Below are positions 23,208 to 35,889 of a stretch of DNA of 64,000 nucleotides, piece by piece. Origin of the DNA: Diphasiastrum complanatum (taxonomy: Eukaryota > Streptophyta > Lycopodiopsida > Lycopodiales > Lycopodiaceae); NCBI GenBank assembly GCA_029204225.1, contig CM055099.1:52704708-52768707 (forward strand), written 5' to 3'. The notes under the pieces are model-generated. The model was not told the origin of the DNA. It worked only from the letters and a program-made list of their open reading frames with translations, and ran no database searches. Position 1 is the first letter of the stretch; each line of letters opens with the position of its first letter. The translations under genes were made by a program, and so were the position numbers.

Positions 23208-23325
23208 TGACAATTTTGTCGATTTGAGCTGGAATCGACAACCGACAGTCGAGAATTTGTCGATTTGAGCTAGAGTCAAGTAGTCAACAATTTGTCGATT
23301 CGAACTAGAGTAGTAGTCAATAGTC
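23208..23325. repeat. Degenerate minisatellite, about three units of 35-45 bp
   Basis: Repeating AATTTGTCGATTTGAGCTAG-like blocks interspersed with AGTCGA/CAGTCGA. Noncoding. Confidence 0.6.
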
Positions 23326-24142
23326 GACAGTCCTTTGATAGTTTGACTTGGTATTTTGACTATCGCATGATGGATACCGGTTTGCAATTCTCATGTATTT
23401 CTACAGACTATGCGAAATGCTAGTAAATATGCAGCAACATGAATGAGTCTAGATTAACTATGGAATTTGGAGAGAGGGAATAAATCCAACCCCCCACCCT
23501 TTTCTCTCTTAATCTGGATCCATGAATGTCTTGATAGCAAAATTTAAGATTTCACAAAAGTTCTTGTGTATCTCTTGACTCAATGCCTTTGTAAACATAT
23601 CTGCTACCTTGTATTGTGTTCTACAAAATTTTAAACATACCTCCTTGTTGAGAATTTTGCTCCTTATGTAGTGATATGTGATATCAATGTGCTTACTGCC
23701 AAAATGGAATCCAAGATTGGTGGACAATGCAATCGCACTTTGATTATCACACTAAATAGTCGTTGGAGCAAATTATCTGAGGCCAATGTTAGACAATAAA
23801 ATTTTCAACCAGATTGCTTCTTTTGTAACCTTCGTAGCTACTCTAATTCAGTTGAGGACAATGTGATGGAGGTCTATTTTTAGCTATTCTAGAAAATTAG
23901 ATTGTTGTTGAGGAGGAATACGAATCCAGATGTGGATTTTCGTGTAGCAATATCACCTGTCCAACTTACATACATGTATCTATGCAGTGTATGGATTTTG
24001 TCTGGATAAATCTCTCTATAGTAGCTCGAACATACCTTATGACTTTGAGTAGACCCTCTCATAGACCATTCTAGGGTTAGCCATGTCTTTCTCCTCTCTA
24101 ATTTGAGAGCATTGCTCTTTGGATAATTTGAGACTTGGACAC

Positions 24143-24480
24143 ATACGAGGCCCCACCCCGCACCACACTTGTCGACGGGGGGGTGGGCGCTGGCACAAGT
24201 GCACCCCCACCAGTGCCTTCTGTTGTTTCCAAGTGAGAGGAGAGCACCGAGGGCCAGGCTGGCCATGCAGCCCGAGCTCCGATGCATTGGGGAAAGGTCT
24301 TCATGTGCATCGGGGCCAACTTGACATGCGCTCCTCCTCTCCCCACTTGATGTGCATGGCCAGCCTGGCCCGCACTCCTCCTCTCCCCCCACTCGGAAAC
24401 AACATAGTTGGTGGGGGGGGGGGGTTGGCACTGGCCAGCCCCCTGTGGACAAGTGTGGGTGGGGGGTGGGGCCATTTGGC
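24143..24480. repeat. GC-rich foldback (inverted repeat, arms about 120 bp)
   Basis: The left arm starts GGCCCCACCCCGCACCACAC. The reverse complement of the right arm starts GGCCCCACCCCCCACCCACA. Both run through TGTTGTTTCC and GGGCCAGGCTGGCCATGCA. GC content is far above the surrounding DNA. Open frames on both strands here are artefacts of the palindrome. Confidence 0.75.
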
Positions 24481-24565
24481 CAGATGGGCCAGGTGCCCGA
24501 TATTTGGGGGTCACGCCCCGAATGGGGTCAGCGTCTCGAAGAGAGTGCGACCCTTCTCTTAAACA

Positions 24566-24691
<126 letters not shown>

Positions 24692-26510
24692 TATAAGTTA
24701 AATTTTTCTCTCTCTCTCTTTTCACTATAAGTTAATTTTTTTTTAATCTAATATAGCATTAACAGCAAAGAAATTTGCACCATCCCCTCTCATTAAATTT
24801 GAATTTTTTCAAGCAATTTCTCACACTTGTTATTTTCTATTTTTTTTTGCATTAATGATTTGATTTTTTTTTAGTTTTACTATACTTGGCTGCCCAAGTT
24901 GTATCGGGCAACCTATGTGGCAATCCTTATAGGGCCCTTTTCAAACTAAAATTTTCTCTAATGGAAGATTGTTTCAAGCCATACAATGCCATGTGGAATT
25001 TGTAGACTTGATCCTCTTTGCCATTAAGCACATAACCTTCTAGCTGGATCATGTAAATGTCTTCTTCAATTACTCCATTGAGGAATGATGTTTGTACATC
25101 TAATTGATGTACCTCAAGGTTGGTTGTAGCAACAAATGATAGTAGCAATTTGATTGAGAAGTGCTTGACCACTGGGTTGAAATTTTTAAACTAATCAATG
25201 TTGGAAATTTGTGAAAATCTCCTTGCCACCAATAGAGCCTTCCTTTTGTCGATGATGCCATCTGCCTTATACTTTATCTTGAATATCCATTTACAATCAA
25301 TGATCTTTCTGCCTATAGAAACTTAGTGATAGTCCAAGTGTTGTTCTTCATCAGAGAGTTATATTTTTTTATCCATGTCTTCCTTCCAAAGGTCAAAACC
25401 AGCTTTCGTGAGTGCTTCATCAACTATGGTTGGCTCTTGCAAAAGATAATGAACATAATCATCAATGAATCTAACAAGCTGAGCCTGAACTCTTGAATAC
25501 CTAATCTAAGCCAGAACATTAGCTTTGATTTTGTTCTTGCCCTTTAGTTCTATGAACTAATCTTCAAGAAAAGTAACGTCTTTGCTAGTTAAAATTTTAT
25601 ATTTAGTAGGGTCATACAACTTATACATTCCATTTGCAGAAGAATAACCAAAGATTGTTTTTACGGAATGATCATTTGCTTCTTTCTGGTGTCATTAGGA
25701 ACATGATCATAGGTAGTGCATCCAAAAACTTTCAAATGTTTTAATGAAGGCTTGAAACTAGTCTAGACTTCATAATGAGTTTTACTATTAGATAGATCTT
25801 TGGTTGAAGATCGATTTTGCATATAAGATGCTATAAAAATAGCATGTTGCCAAAAAGATTTGGATAACGATGCATGAGCAATCATGCATTTGGTAGATTC
25901 AACCAAGGTTCTATTCTTCCTTTCAACAAGACTTCCATTGGACTGTAGAGAGTAGGAAGCTGTAGACCGTTGTTCAATCCCATTTGTCGAATAAAATTCT
26001 TTGAATGCATTGGATATCTATTCAGCACCATCGTTAGTCCTAAGGGTTTTATCTTTCTTCTTGTCTGCAACTCAGCATGCTCTTAGTAGATCTTGAAGAA
26101 GTTGAAGGCTTCATATTTGTGCTTCATGAAATATACATCAGCTCTTCTTGAATAGTCATCAATGAATATAATAAAGAATTTAACATCAAATAATGATGGT
26201 GTTTGCATTGGATCAAATATATTTGAATGAATTATATCTAAAAGATTTCTAGACAGATGCTTTTGATCTGATTTTAAAGGTCTTCTAGTCTACTTTTGTA
26301 TAATACAACCTTGGCAAACTTGAGGGTCGAAGTCCCTACTTCAATAATTAGATCAAGAACAAAAAAATGTTTAGACATATTAGCAATAGATGTATAATTC
26401 AAATGCCCAAGTCTATAATTCCAAATCAATTCTATATTGATCAAGATTGAGCTATTTAAAACATGGTCAATCATGCAGTAACAATGAGTAAGCCTCTATA
26501 GATATCCTGA

Positions 26511-27217
26511 CATTTTTCCAAGTGCAAGGACTCTATTTACCTTATCAAGAATTTTACTTGTATTATCTGATGCCTTTGTAAAGATATCAGCTACCATCTG
26601 CTTTGTCGGTATGAAGACGACGTCCTTCTCAGCCAGATCCTTGATCAAGTGATACTTGATGGCGATGTGTTTCGTTTAGGAATGAAACATTGGGTCTTTT
26701 GTCAAATAAATAGCAGAGGTGTTGGCCATGTGTAGGATCAATAGTTCATTTGTGCTCTGTCCTAGTCCACCTAAGAACTGTGTGACCTAGGTCGACTCAT
26801 TGGCCATTGTGACTGTAGCAACATATTCTGCCTCACAGGATGATTGGGCAATTATTGTCTGCTTTCTGCTGATCTAGATAAAAGCTGCATCGGCTGCTAT
26901 GGTGCATCCTCTTGAGACGTTTTTACTATCATCTTTCAGGGACACCCAGCTTGCATCATTGTAGGATTCAATCTTGAATCTTGCATCTCGATAATAGCAT
27001 TGGCCATAGTCCTTTGTGTTCGCAAATATTGCAGAATTTTCTTGGTGATCTTCTAGTGCTTGGACCTAGATTGATATTGAATTGGCTCAATTTGAACACT
27101 GCATAAGCAATGTTCGACCGCTTATTGTCTGCCAAGTACATCAATTAGCCGATAAGACTTCTGTAAGGCTTATGCTCCATTGCTTGCCGTACTGCTTCAT
27201 CTCTAGGACAATCTTCA
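26511..27217 (-). pseudogene. Copia element E/F, distal part (RT end and RNase H)
   Basis: Minus-strand translation gives RDEAVRQAMEHKPYRSLIG, then LMYLADNKRSNIAYAVFKLS, then RNase H (SSCEAEYVATVTMANEST, LLILHMANTSAIYLTKDPMF) and ADIFTKAS. Several stops interrupt it. It lacks the catalytic RT centre, and its proximal partner lies on the other side of element D at 32498-33484, so D inserted into this older copia and some sequence was lost at the junction. Confidence 0.7.
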
Positions 27218-27349
27218 TTTGAGTGACAATTTTCAAAACTCCTCCTCACTTCTAACTTGGCAAATCTAATGTACATCTATCTACAATTCCAAGAGCATAT
27301 CTTAACTTAAAAAATGGATCTTTGGACAATGGCTTGGTTAAGATATCAG

Positions 27350-30300
27350 CTATGCATCGGATGATGGTACATGATGTAGTTGCACCTCCTTGGATTGTAT
27401 CTTCTCCCTCACAAAGTGGTGAGCTACCTCAATATGCTTTGTTCTAGCATGGAAGATAGGATTTGAAGCAATTTGTTGAGAAGCTTGATTGTCACAAAAT
27501 ATGTAAGGGATCTCCTCAACCTCTAGCACATGTAGTTCCATCGAGAGTCTTCTTAGCCATAGGAGCTCTTTGGTTGTTGAAGTCAATGCCTTGTATTCGG
27601 CTTCACAAGAAGATAGTGAGATTGTATCTTGCCTTTTGGAGAGCCAAGATATTACTCCTCCACATAAAAATGTTGCAAATGCACTAATGGACTTCCTATC
27701 CATCTTGTCACCTGCAAAATCTGAATCTGAGTAGGCTCTCAAGTGCAAGTTAGATCCTTCATAAAGTATGCCAACAAATCTAGTACTAGAAACATATCTA
27801 AGTACTCTTTTAGCACTTTTCCAATGATGAACTAAAGGAGCTTGCATACTTTGACTCAACTTGCTTACACAAAAACTTAAGTCAGGTCTAGTGATGGTCA
27901 AATAGATTAGGGAGCCTATAAGCTTCCTAAAGAGGGTGATGTCCTCAAAGGATGCTTCATCACCTTCATTAGTTGCTTTCACAACATGCTCCATAGGGGT
28001 GTCAATCCCCTTACAATCTTTCATACCAAATCTTTCAAGAATGGAAGTAGCATACTTAGATTGACTTATGAGAGTACAATTGCTACTTCTAGACACTTCT
28101 ATCCCAAGTACAAACTTTAGGAAGCCTAGATCTACCATCTTGAACTCACTAGATAAATAAACTTTTACTTTGCTTATGCCTTCATCATCATTTCCTGTCA
28201 AAATTACATTTGATATATAAAGAAGGTTCATAAGCACTTAGTACAAAGCCAAGAGAATAGAGAAAATCATGCAACCTAGAGTACCAAGCTCTAGGTGCTT
28301 GCTTCAAGACATATAGGCTCTTCCTTAAGTAGCACACCTTTTGCTCTTCACCAACCTTGATGAAGCCCTCGGGTTGCATCATGTAGATTTCCTCTTCTAA
28401 AAAGCCATTCAAGAATGCATTTGTCACATCCATCTGGTAGAGATCCCACTTGAACAAAGTAGCAATGCAAATGATTAATCTGATAGTTACAAGCTTAGCT
28501 ACAAGTGCAAATGTTTTTCATAATCCAATCCTTTTATTTGAAGAAATCCCTTAGCAACAAGCCTAGCTTTGTACTTACTAATAGATCCATCTTGATTGTA
28601 CTTTATTTTATAAATCCACTTACATGCAAGTGGTTTATTCCCTCTTGGAAGATTTACAAGATTCCAAGTATGATTTTCTTCTACTGCATCATACTCTACT
28701 TGCATTGCATCTCTCCAAACTTTAGATTTATATGCTTCTTCAAAAGATGATGGTTCTTCAAGCAATGTAGCTAAGAAGGAGTAAGAGGTAGAAGGTGTAG
28801 AGTCTTCCTTTTGCTTTCCCTTGTCCACATAGGTGAGCCTTGAGGGCTCGGCCTTGCTTCTTGATGATCTTCTCGGTCCCTTTTGACTTGGATCCATGTC
28901 TCTATCCTCGGGTTTGTCAAGATCCTCCTCGTGTTTGTCAAGATCTTCAATGCACAATGGGTTAGTTCCATTTGACAAGCTCTTAGAAAATTGTGACTCA
29001 TCAAAAAGTACATCCTTGCTTACCTTTACTTTCTTGGATATAGGATCATATATCCTATAGCCCTTGCTATTTTCTCCATAGCCAACAAAGATCCCTTTGA
29101 AGGAGGTAGCATCTTCCTTCTTTCTTGTCTCCAAAGGGATGTGAACATACCAAATACATCCAAAGATCTTAAAATCTTTTACATTGGGTTTCTTATCAAA
29201 CAAGACTTGATAAGGTGAGATCCCATCTATAGCACTACTAGGAAGTCTATTACACAATTAATTAGCACATGTTATAGCTTCTCCCCAAAATGAGATGGAA
29301 AGTGACGCATCAAGTCTTAAAGACTTTGCACACTCACATAGACTCCTATTTTTCCTCTCGGCCACCTCATTTTGTTGGGGGATGTAGGAAAAAGTGTATT
29401 GCAATTTAATGCCATTGATCTCACAAAAGTCTTTCATTTTATTGGAGGTGTACTCTCCTCCATTATGACATCTTAGTGCTTTGATGGAAGTACAAAGTTG
29501 CTTCTCTACTAGAGACTTGAACTTAATGAAAGATTCATAAACAAGACTTTTCTTTGATAGTAACTCAATCCATGTGAATATAGTACAATCATCTATAAAA
29601 GAGCACATACATCAAAGCACCTCCATTACTTGCATGTGAAAAACTATGTACATCAGAATGTATGAGATCCAAGGGAGAGGTAGATCTTGACAAAGATCTC
29701 TTGTAAGAATATTTGTGTGACTTTGCAAGGCCACATGCCTCACACATCTTTCCCCACTTCTTGAAGTCTCTTGGTAGGCCGAGAGCTAGTTCCTTGCTTG
29801 CCATTGACTCCATAGATTGAAGATTAGGATGACCTAATCTCTTACGCCATAGCTCCACTTGAGATAGCTCCTCCCTATCCAAGTTCACACTTTCATTTGC
29901 AACATTAGCATCCAACTTAAATAGTCTACCTTGCTTAATGCCACTAGCTATGCACTTATCATTTTTCAAGATGGAACAAAATCCATTCTTGAAGTGTACA
30001 TTTAGTCCATTGTCCATTAATTGTCCTACACTAAGCAAGTTTCTTGAAATGGTAGAAACATACAAAACATTATCTAGATCTATCCTTTTAGATGTGCCTA
30101 AGCAAAGAGGAATAGATCCTATGCCATCTATCTTGCATGCCTGATCACTACCAGTGTATATTGACTTCTTAGAGTCATTACAAGATAGAAGAGTGGAGAA
30201 ATAATGCTTGTTAAAAGACATGTGGGAACTAGCCCCCCCCATGTGTCTTGACTTGAAGTTGGTGTAGATGCAACCATCAAGGATGTATTGAATCCATCCT

Positions 30301-31156
30301 CATCTTCTTCCTTTTGAGCAATGTTCCCTTGATCTCCATATGCTTGTTGATTCTTCTTCAAGTAGCATTGTGAGGCAAAGTGTCCTTTCTTTCCACAAAA
30401 GAAACACTTGAGCTTTGCCTTGTTCTTCACCTTGACTTTGGAAGTAGATCCTCCATTCTTCATCTCAGCCTCCTTGCCTTGATTCTTCTTGAATGGATGT
30501 TGCTTCTTCTTGCTTTTGGATGTAAAGTTTGCATTCTCCTCTCCTCCATTAAGTGACATGCCATCCATTCTTGTCTTGAGGTGTAGAAGCCTACTCTCCT
30601 CGGCCACAAGAACATTGTGCAACTTTTCAATGGATGGAAGAGTGTCTTGAATAGCAAATGATTGGACTAATTTGGTGAACTCATCACCTAGGCCATTTAA
30701 GATGATTTGTACTAGCTCTTGATCTTAGATCTTCTCTCTTATTGCACTTAATTCCTTGTTAAGAGATTTGATCCTAAGGACATACTCTTGTCCACTCTCT
30801 CCACTTCCTTTCATGATTTGGAAAACTTGATTTCTTAGCATGAGGATTCTTGGAGTATTATTGGATTCATAGATGCTCTTTAATGAATCCCAAGCCTCTT
30901 TGGATGAGGTACAAGAAGACACCTCTTTCAAGAGGTCATTGCATACATTTAACTTTATGCAATGTAGAGCTAATATTGCTCTCTTCTTGTATTTGGCTTG
31001 TTCTTGGGGAGTTTGAGGCTCTTCCTCAACTCCTTGAACTATGTCAAATAGATCATGGATCACTAGGAGTGATTCCATTCTCACTTTTCAAATGGAATAA
31101 TCTGTGGAAGTGAGTCTCTCACTTGATTCCATCAAATATCCACCCATGGATGACAT
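27350..31156 (-). pseudogene. gag-pol relic of copia element D
   Basis: Gag starts at 31156. A TGA replaces the Trp of the NYS-W-KVRMES motif (near 31085) and a TAA follows REKI at about 30725. Knuckle CFFCGKKGHFASQC is near 30400. The protease active site is lost by a small deletion (DTWGGASSHM where WWIDSGASSHM is expected). Integrase reads LRCHNGGEY, with the first catalytic Asp changed to His, and PQQNEVAERKNRS. The reverse-transcriptase YVDD is altered (LLYISNVILTGND). RNase H is well preserved (SSCEAEYKALTSTTKELLWL). Frames change near 30240, 29600, 29257, 28480 and 28210. Confidence 0.8.
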
Positions 31157-31737
31157 TGTAGAATGAATGCTCTTCTTAAAATCACAAAGATTTCTAAATT
31201 TTAAAAGATCTATGAAGGGCCTAAAGCTTACAAGAATGCCTATAGACTTGTCTCTATGAAACTAGCACACAAGCTTGAATGATACACAAAGATCTTGCCA
31301 AAAATTCCTAGCTTTCACTCTCACAAAAAAGAATTGCTTTACACTTTTCTTAGAGATTTCACTTCACTAAGGGTTTGAACAAATCAGCCTCTAAGATCTA
31401 ATCTTAGACTCTTAAAAGAAATGCTTCAATGATTAGAAACTCTATTTGGTCATAGGCATTAGCTAGATTGAATCTAGATCAATACTATGCTTCAAAAAGC
31501 ACAAAAAATGAACTAGTATTGTGATTTTGGGACCAAAAAACACAAAGTAACTTGAAATGAAAGTTGCTGTACGGTTTCACATGTGTGAAAAGTACATACA
31601 CAGCCTCCAAGTTGTTTTGATCCAAATGAATTCAAGCTATCACTCTAGATGAACTCGCCCTCACTAGTAATAGCCAAAAACAAATTTTGGCAATGATCTT
31701 TACAAGATTTATGATTCAATGATCACTCTCTTACTTA

Positions 31738-31749
31738 GCTCTGATACCA
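31738..31749 (-). promoter_or_regulatory. Primer binding site of element D
   Basis: GCTCTGATACCA on the plus strand, abutting the LTR start TGATAAATTTTACAG. Confidence 0.9.
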
Positions 31750-32497
31750 TGATAAATTTTACAGTTTTTAGGACAATAATGATTGTACTTAACAATCATA
31801 GACAGTTATTGGTTGCCTAATCAATGAATCTATCAAGTTCTACACATTAGATCTTGATCTAGATTCACTACACATGGATTTAAGCAAGAGCAATGGATCA
31901 ACACATCATAAATTAGTGAGAGCGGCCTCACACGTGTGGAGCACTGTCCACAGTAAGTCTTGCACCTGAAACAACAAGTACAATAGTCCTAGATAACAAT
32001 CACTCATAGAAATCACAAGACAAATGACTAGAAATCTCACAAAAGTGTAGAATGCAAAAATCTCATCAATCTTCTTAGCAAAATTATGATCCTCCTTGAT
32101 TTTGATAGAGATGTATTCTCCCCCATTGTCAGACCTCAGTGCTTTGATTCTATACCCTACAAAATAGGATCTAAGGAAAATGGTCAACTCTTATCTTTTA
32201 GTACTCTATACACACGTGTGAACATCCACTTGCCATGGGGGAGCATTTACTCATGCACATGCAAGGAAAGGATAATTTCTGGGTGACTAGTCAACTTGAC
32301 TAAAAAACTAGTCATATCATGTTCACACTAACTAGATTGATACAGAATCAATTTAGATATATACAAGTATGAAAAGTAAATCCTTTCACACGTGGGAACA
32401 TGCTCCACACGTGTAAAATCAGATCATCAACATTATTCTAATGTTTGATCAATATTTACAATAACCAATGTCAAGTGAGAAGTGACAATTTTTAGCA
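31750..32497 (-). repeat. 5' LTR of element D
   Basis: About 748 bp ending GTGACAATTTTTAGCA. It contains four CACGTG-type sites: CACACGTGTG at 31929-31938 and 32211-32220, CACACGTGGG at 32387-32396, and CACACGTGTA at 32406-32415. Right of 32497 the reverse transcriptase of element E/F begins. Confidence 0.75.
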
Positions 32498-33484
32498 GTA
32501 GTCAGCCATTAAAGACTGGAAGCCTAAGAATATTGATGCATGATCCTTCTTCTTGTACCACTGCTTGGCTGACTGTTTCAGTCCATAGCTACTTCTGTGC
32601 ATTCTGCAGGCATAGTCAACAAGTGACTCGCAGGAAACACCTGGTGGCTGGTCCATGTAGACCTCTTCTTTCAGTTCTCCATGCAAGAAGGTTGTCTTCT
32701 CATCTACAATGTGGATCTTCAGATCATAGGCAGCCACGTATGCAAATAATATGTGTAGAGACGTGTGCTTCACAACAGGAGAGAATGTCTCTGTATAATC
32801 AATGTCGTACCTCTGTGAGAAGCCTTCTGCAACTAGCATGGCTTTGTACCTTACTACATTGTCGTCTGGTCCATACTTATGCTTGTAGACTTAACAGTCT
32901 TTCTGTCGGCTGGTAGCACCCCGAGAGACCACATTTTGTTTTGCTTCATGGAGCTCATTTCGTCTTCCATGGCCTTGATCCACTTGTCCTTGTTTGGATA
33001 GTTGATGGCTTCTTCATGAATTTGTGGTTCACCGCTGAATCCATAGAATTCTTCTTGAGCAGAAGATGAGCTGTCAAGTATATATCTGACTGGTGCTCTT
33101 CTTTGTCTTGCAGATCTCCTTGGAGATAATACAGGCCTAGCAATTGCTTTGTCTTTGTCTTGTCTACTGATAGCAGGACCTCGGTGTTCGTCGGTGTAAT
33201 GGGTACTCCCAATATGTCGGTCTGCTCATTGTCCGAACTATCGTTCAGTTCAGTTAAAATTTGAGTATTTTCATCTAGATGCTCAGGGTCCGCTCCCTCT
33301 GTCAATGTGGACAGGTCATAGTATTGTCTATTGTCTCGTCAAATCTAACATCTTTGACAATCTTCACTTCATTGGTTTCAGGCATGTATACTCTGTAATA
33401 TGCAGAATGCATATCATAACCAACCAAGAATCCTTGCTCCATTTTTTTGTCGGTGAAACCAACTTTGGTTCTGCGTCCACTCAT
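32498..33484 (-). pseudogene. Copia element E/F, proximal part (integrase C-terminus, linker, RT start)
   Basis: Minus-strand pieces: integrase C-terminal region 33484-33302 (KMEQGFLVGYDMHSAYYRVY), linker 33305-32955, reverse transcriptase 32839-32492 (DIDYTETFSPVVKHTSLHI, VDEKTTFLHGELKEEVYMDQ). The lineage is close to element B. It is truncated upstream at about 33485 and cut at 32497 by the LTR of element D. Confidence 0.75.
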
Positions 33485-34689
33485 ATGATACCTGCAGAAA
33501 TCATAACTTAGATAGCCAAATTATTGAAAAACGTCTACAATGGGCTTTCGGGTGAACTCCAGCAAAGGGGAACCAATTTTATCATATTTTATATTCAAAT
33601 GTTAAGTTCAATTATTTGAAGATCATTGAAGACTTGGCCATCTTCAAGGACTTCCACGAATTAGCATTTAGAACAACTCTGCAGAAATACACTAAGTGTC
33701 ACAACAGTCTGCAGAAATACACTAAGTGTTGCTATAGTCTGCAGAAATGAACTATGTTCTTAACAGTGTCAGCTTTTTCCGAAATGCAACAGTGTTGGCT
33801 TTTCCCAAAATATGACACCTCAACATAGTTCAATAGTTCAAACTATTTGCGACAGTGTCAGCTTTTGGCCTTCAGCTTCTTCCTTGCAACTATTTTGAAG
33901 AAGTTAAACTGTTTTAAAGGCACTGTCAATTTTTTAGGACACTATCGGCTTTTTTGCAAAATCCTAAAGAGAGAGAAAAATCAGGACAATCATTTATTTT
34001 CAACGAGGAATGTTCTCAGCCACTCTCAAAAATGTGAAGTGAGAGAAAGCCACCTCACGTAAAAAGTGAAGTGAGAGAATTTGTGACGTCCTCAACATTT
34101 CCTGATTCGTTGACCGTATATACCATGTACAATTGTCATACAAGGCAAATACTTCCAAGTACAACGGCTTACCTATTTATGTGACAAATATTTACTATAA
34201 TTAATACATGGATGAATTCTATAAATGGATCATCCAAGCACACTCTACGTGATGCTCCGTCCATGAGACGAATGATTTTGAGCCTCCCAATTATGTCGTC
34301 ATTCTGGTTGTAACTACTATTTTGTTGTGCTTCCGTGTAATATAGCAGCAACACATTTTTCTATCTGTGTATAACGTAGATGAATGCTTGTTGTGATTTG
34401 AATGCACTTCATTGTTGTTTGATCACACTTGTTCACTCACTCTGATCAGAACACGGACGTCTACAACTCCTCAGTTTCTGATCGGACGATGGTTGTCTTT
34501 GACGTCTGAGGAGCATGCGCTATCAGACTGCTCTTTCAATCTATTTCAGAACTAAACTTCTGACTAAATCCATTTTTTAGTAATACCACATACATACCAT
34601 TTCTACGGCACTAAGTGACCTTCCCCTACCAGGAGACTTCTGTTAGGTAGTACGACAAGGGGCGGCTTATTACTACTTCTATAGCCCTT
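33485..34689. other. Noncoding spacer with a minisatellite
   Basis: AT-rich DNA without a recognised gene. At about 33676-33760 there are three imperfect copies of a 30-bp unit containing CTGCAGAAATACACTAAGTG, followed by repeated CAGTGT(C/T)(A/G)GCTTTT motifs to about 33960. A left terminus of the transposon described below may lie here, but I could not identify it. Confidence 0.5.
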
Positions 34690-35690
34690 ATGTCCAATGT
34701 TTTCTCATCCCAAGAGATCGATTGTTTCGAGTCAGACATAGAGCAGATGAAAGTACTTTAAGTGCATATGAGCTAGCAGCAAATCTAAACTGGGTATGTG
34801 TAGGCCTAACAACCATCTGTTATATTGAGTTAGTGATACCCCGTCGGCCTCCCCCACCAACTCCTACTGATGACGATCTAACTACCATTCTTAGATGCAT
34901 TACCCAAACTTCAGAAGAGTCAACCGCAACTAAAGAAGAGCCAGCCTCCACACTTGAAGCTAGCAAATGGTCTTGACAACCATAGGTACACTCGGAGAAC
35001 TACATTATGAGCGGAGTACATTTTGGTCCACGTAGATTTTGTTTGGTTTTACGTGTTTTAGGGCCAGTCAATATTGATGTCATAGCATTTGACACCACAG
35101 CTCGAGAGGTACGTATTGGAGATGTTGCCATAGAGATAAACACTCATAGATTCCTCATCCTAACCATTGTTCACATACGAGAACATCATCGTTGGGTAGC
35201 ATAGGCCGTCTATTCACTACCTAGCCGCCCTTGGATTTGTGTGAGCACGAAAGACCATCTCCCGCTGATCATAGCTTTGAGAACTTGGAAAACTCTCATT
35301 GACCCGGGAGTATGGGGTAATCAATGGGGCCCCCAGGATTGGAAATGGTGAGATTATGATCTAGCTTGTGTAAATTTTTACAGATGTAATCAACAATTAC
35401 AGTTTGCTAATCGACAATTGCAACGTGCAAATCAACAATTGCTTCATTATGTGCAACACACTAGTGCTGAAAACAATGCACTCAAGAATGCTATTCAGAG
35501 TTGAATGCTACTTCACTACTCTTCGGGGATCAAACCAAGAAATGCTAGAATCCATGGAAAAGTTGCGATCCGAGAGTTTAAAATCTGTTGTTGATATAAA
35601 AGTTATCAATAAGGCAATGATGAAGAGGAAAAGAAAGAGAGTGATGAAGAATATTGATGACTTATCTACACATAGCGGCAATTAGAAAAA
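34690..35690 (+). pseudogene. Unrecognised plus-strand coding relic with Gln-rich coiled coil
   Basis: Discontinuous open stretches on the plus strand: an 84-codon frame (34722-34976) with a Pro-rich then acidic/Thr-rich part; a 65-codon frame (35007-35204, VNIDVIAFDTTAREVRIGDV); then around 35390-35510 a Gln/Asn-rich heptad-like stretch (NQQLQFANRQLQRANQQLL); then a Lys/Arg-rich tail (MKRKRKRVMKN). Frames shift between pieces. I recognise no family. Position and strand suggest it belongs with the transposase-like relic to its right. Confidence 0.35.
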
Positions 35691-35889
35691 AAGAATTCGA
35701 GCATTCAAGTATGTTGTCATATAAACTGTTTATCTGATTTATATATGTCATTTAAGTTTGATTTGCACTTGATAACATGGATTATTTATTTATTAAACAT
35801 AATTTGAGTTTCATATGTTTGTTGCAGATCATGTTTGGTGGTAAAAACTATTTAACAGATCATTCATGCATTGGATCATCTTTAAGTCA

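Larger units (their letters stand above)
27218..32497 (-). mobile_element. Ty1/copia element D
   Basis: Same lineage as element I. The 5' LTR is 31750-32497, the primer binding site 31738-31749, the leader about 590 bp, gag-pol 27250-31156, the polypurine tract 27239-27249, and then only about 18 bp of the 3' LTR (27218-27235, ending GACAATTTTCA). The 3' LTR has been deleted almost entirely, so no flanking duplication can be read on that side. Confidence 0.8.

Noticed and set aside
23208-23325. Possible CRISPR-like repeat array
   Set aside because: Three degenerate units without constant repeats or unique spacers, in plant DNA; it is a minisatellite.
24098-24514. 138-codon frame that could be taken for a Pro-rich gene
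   Set aside because: Falls in the foldback palindrome; the same residues recur in mirrored form on the other strand.
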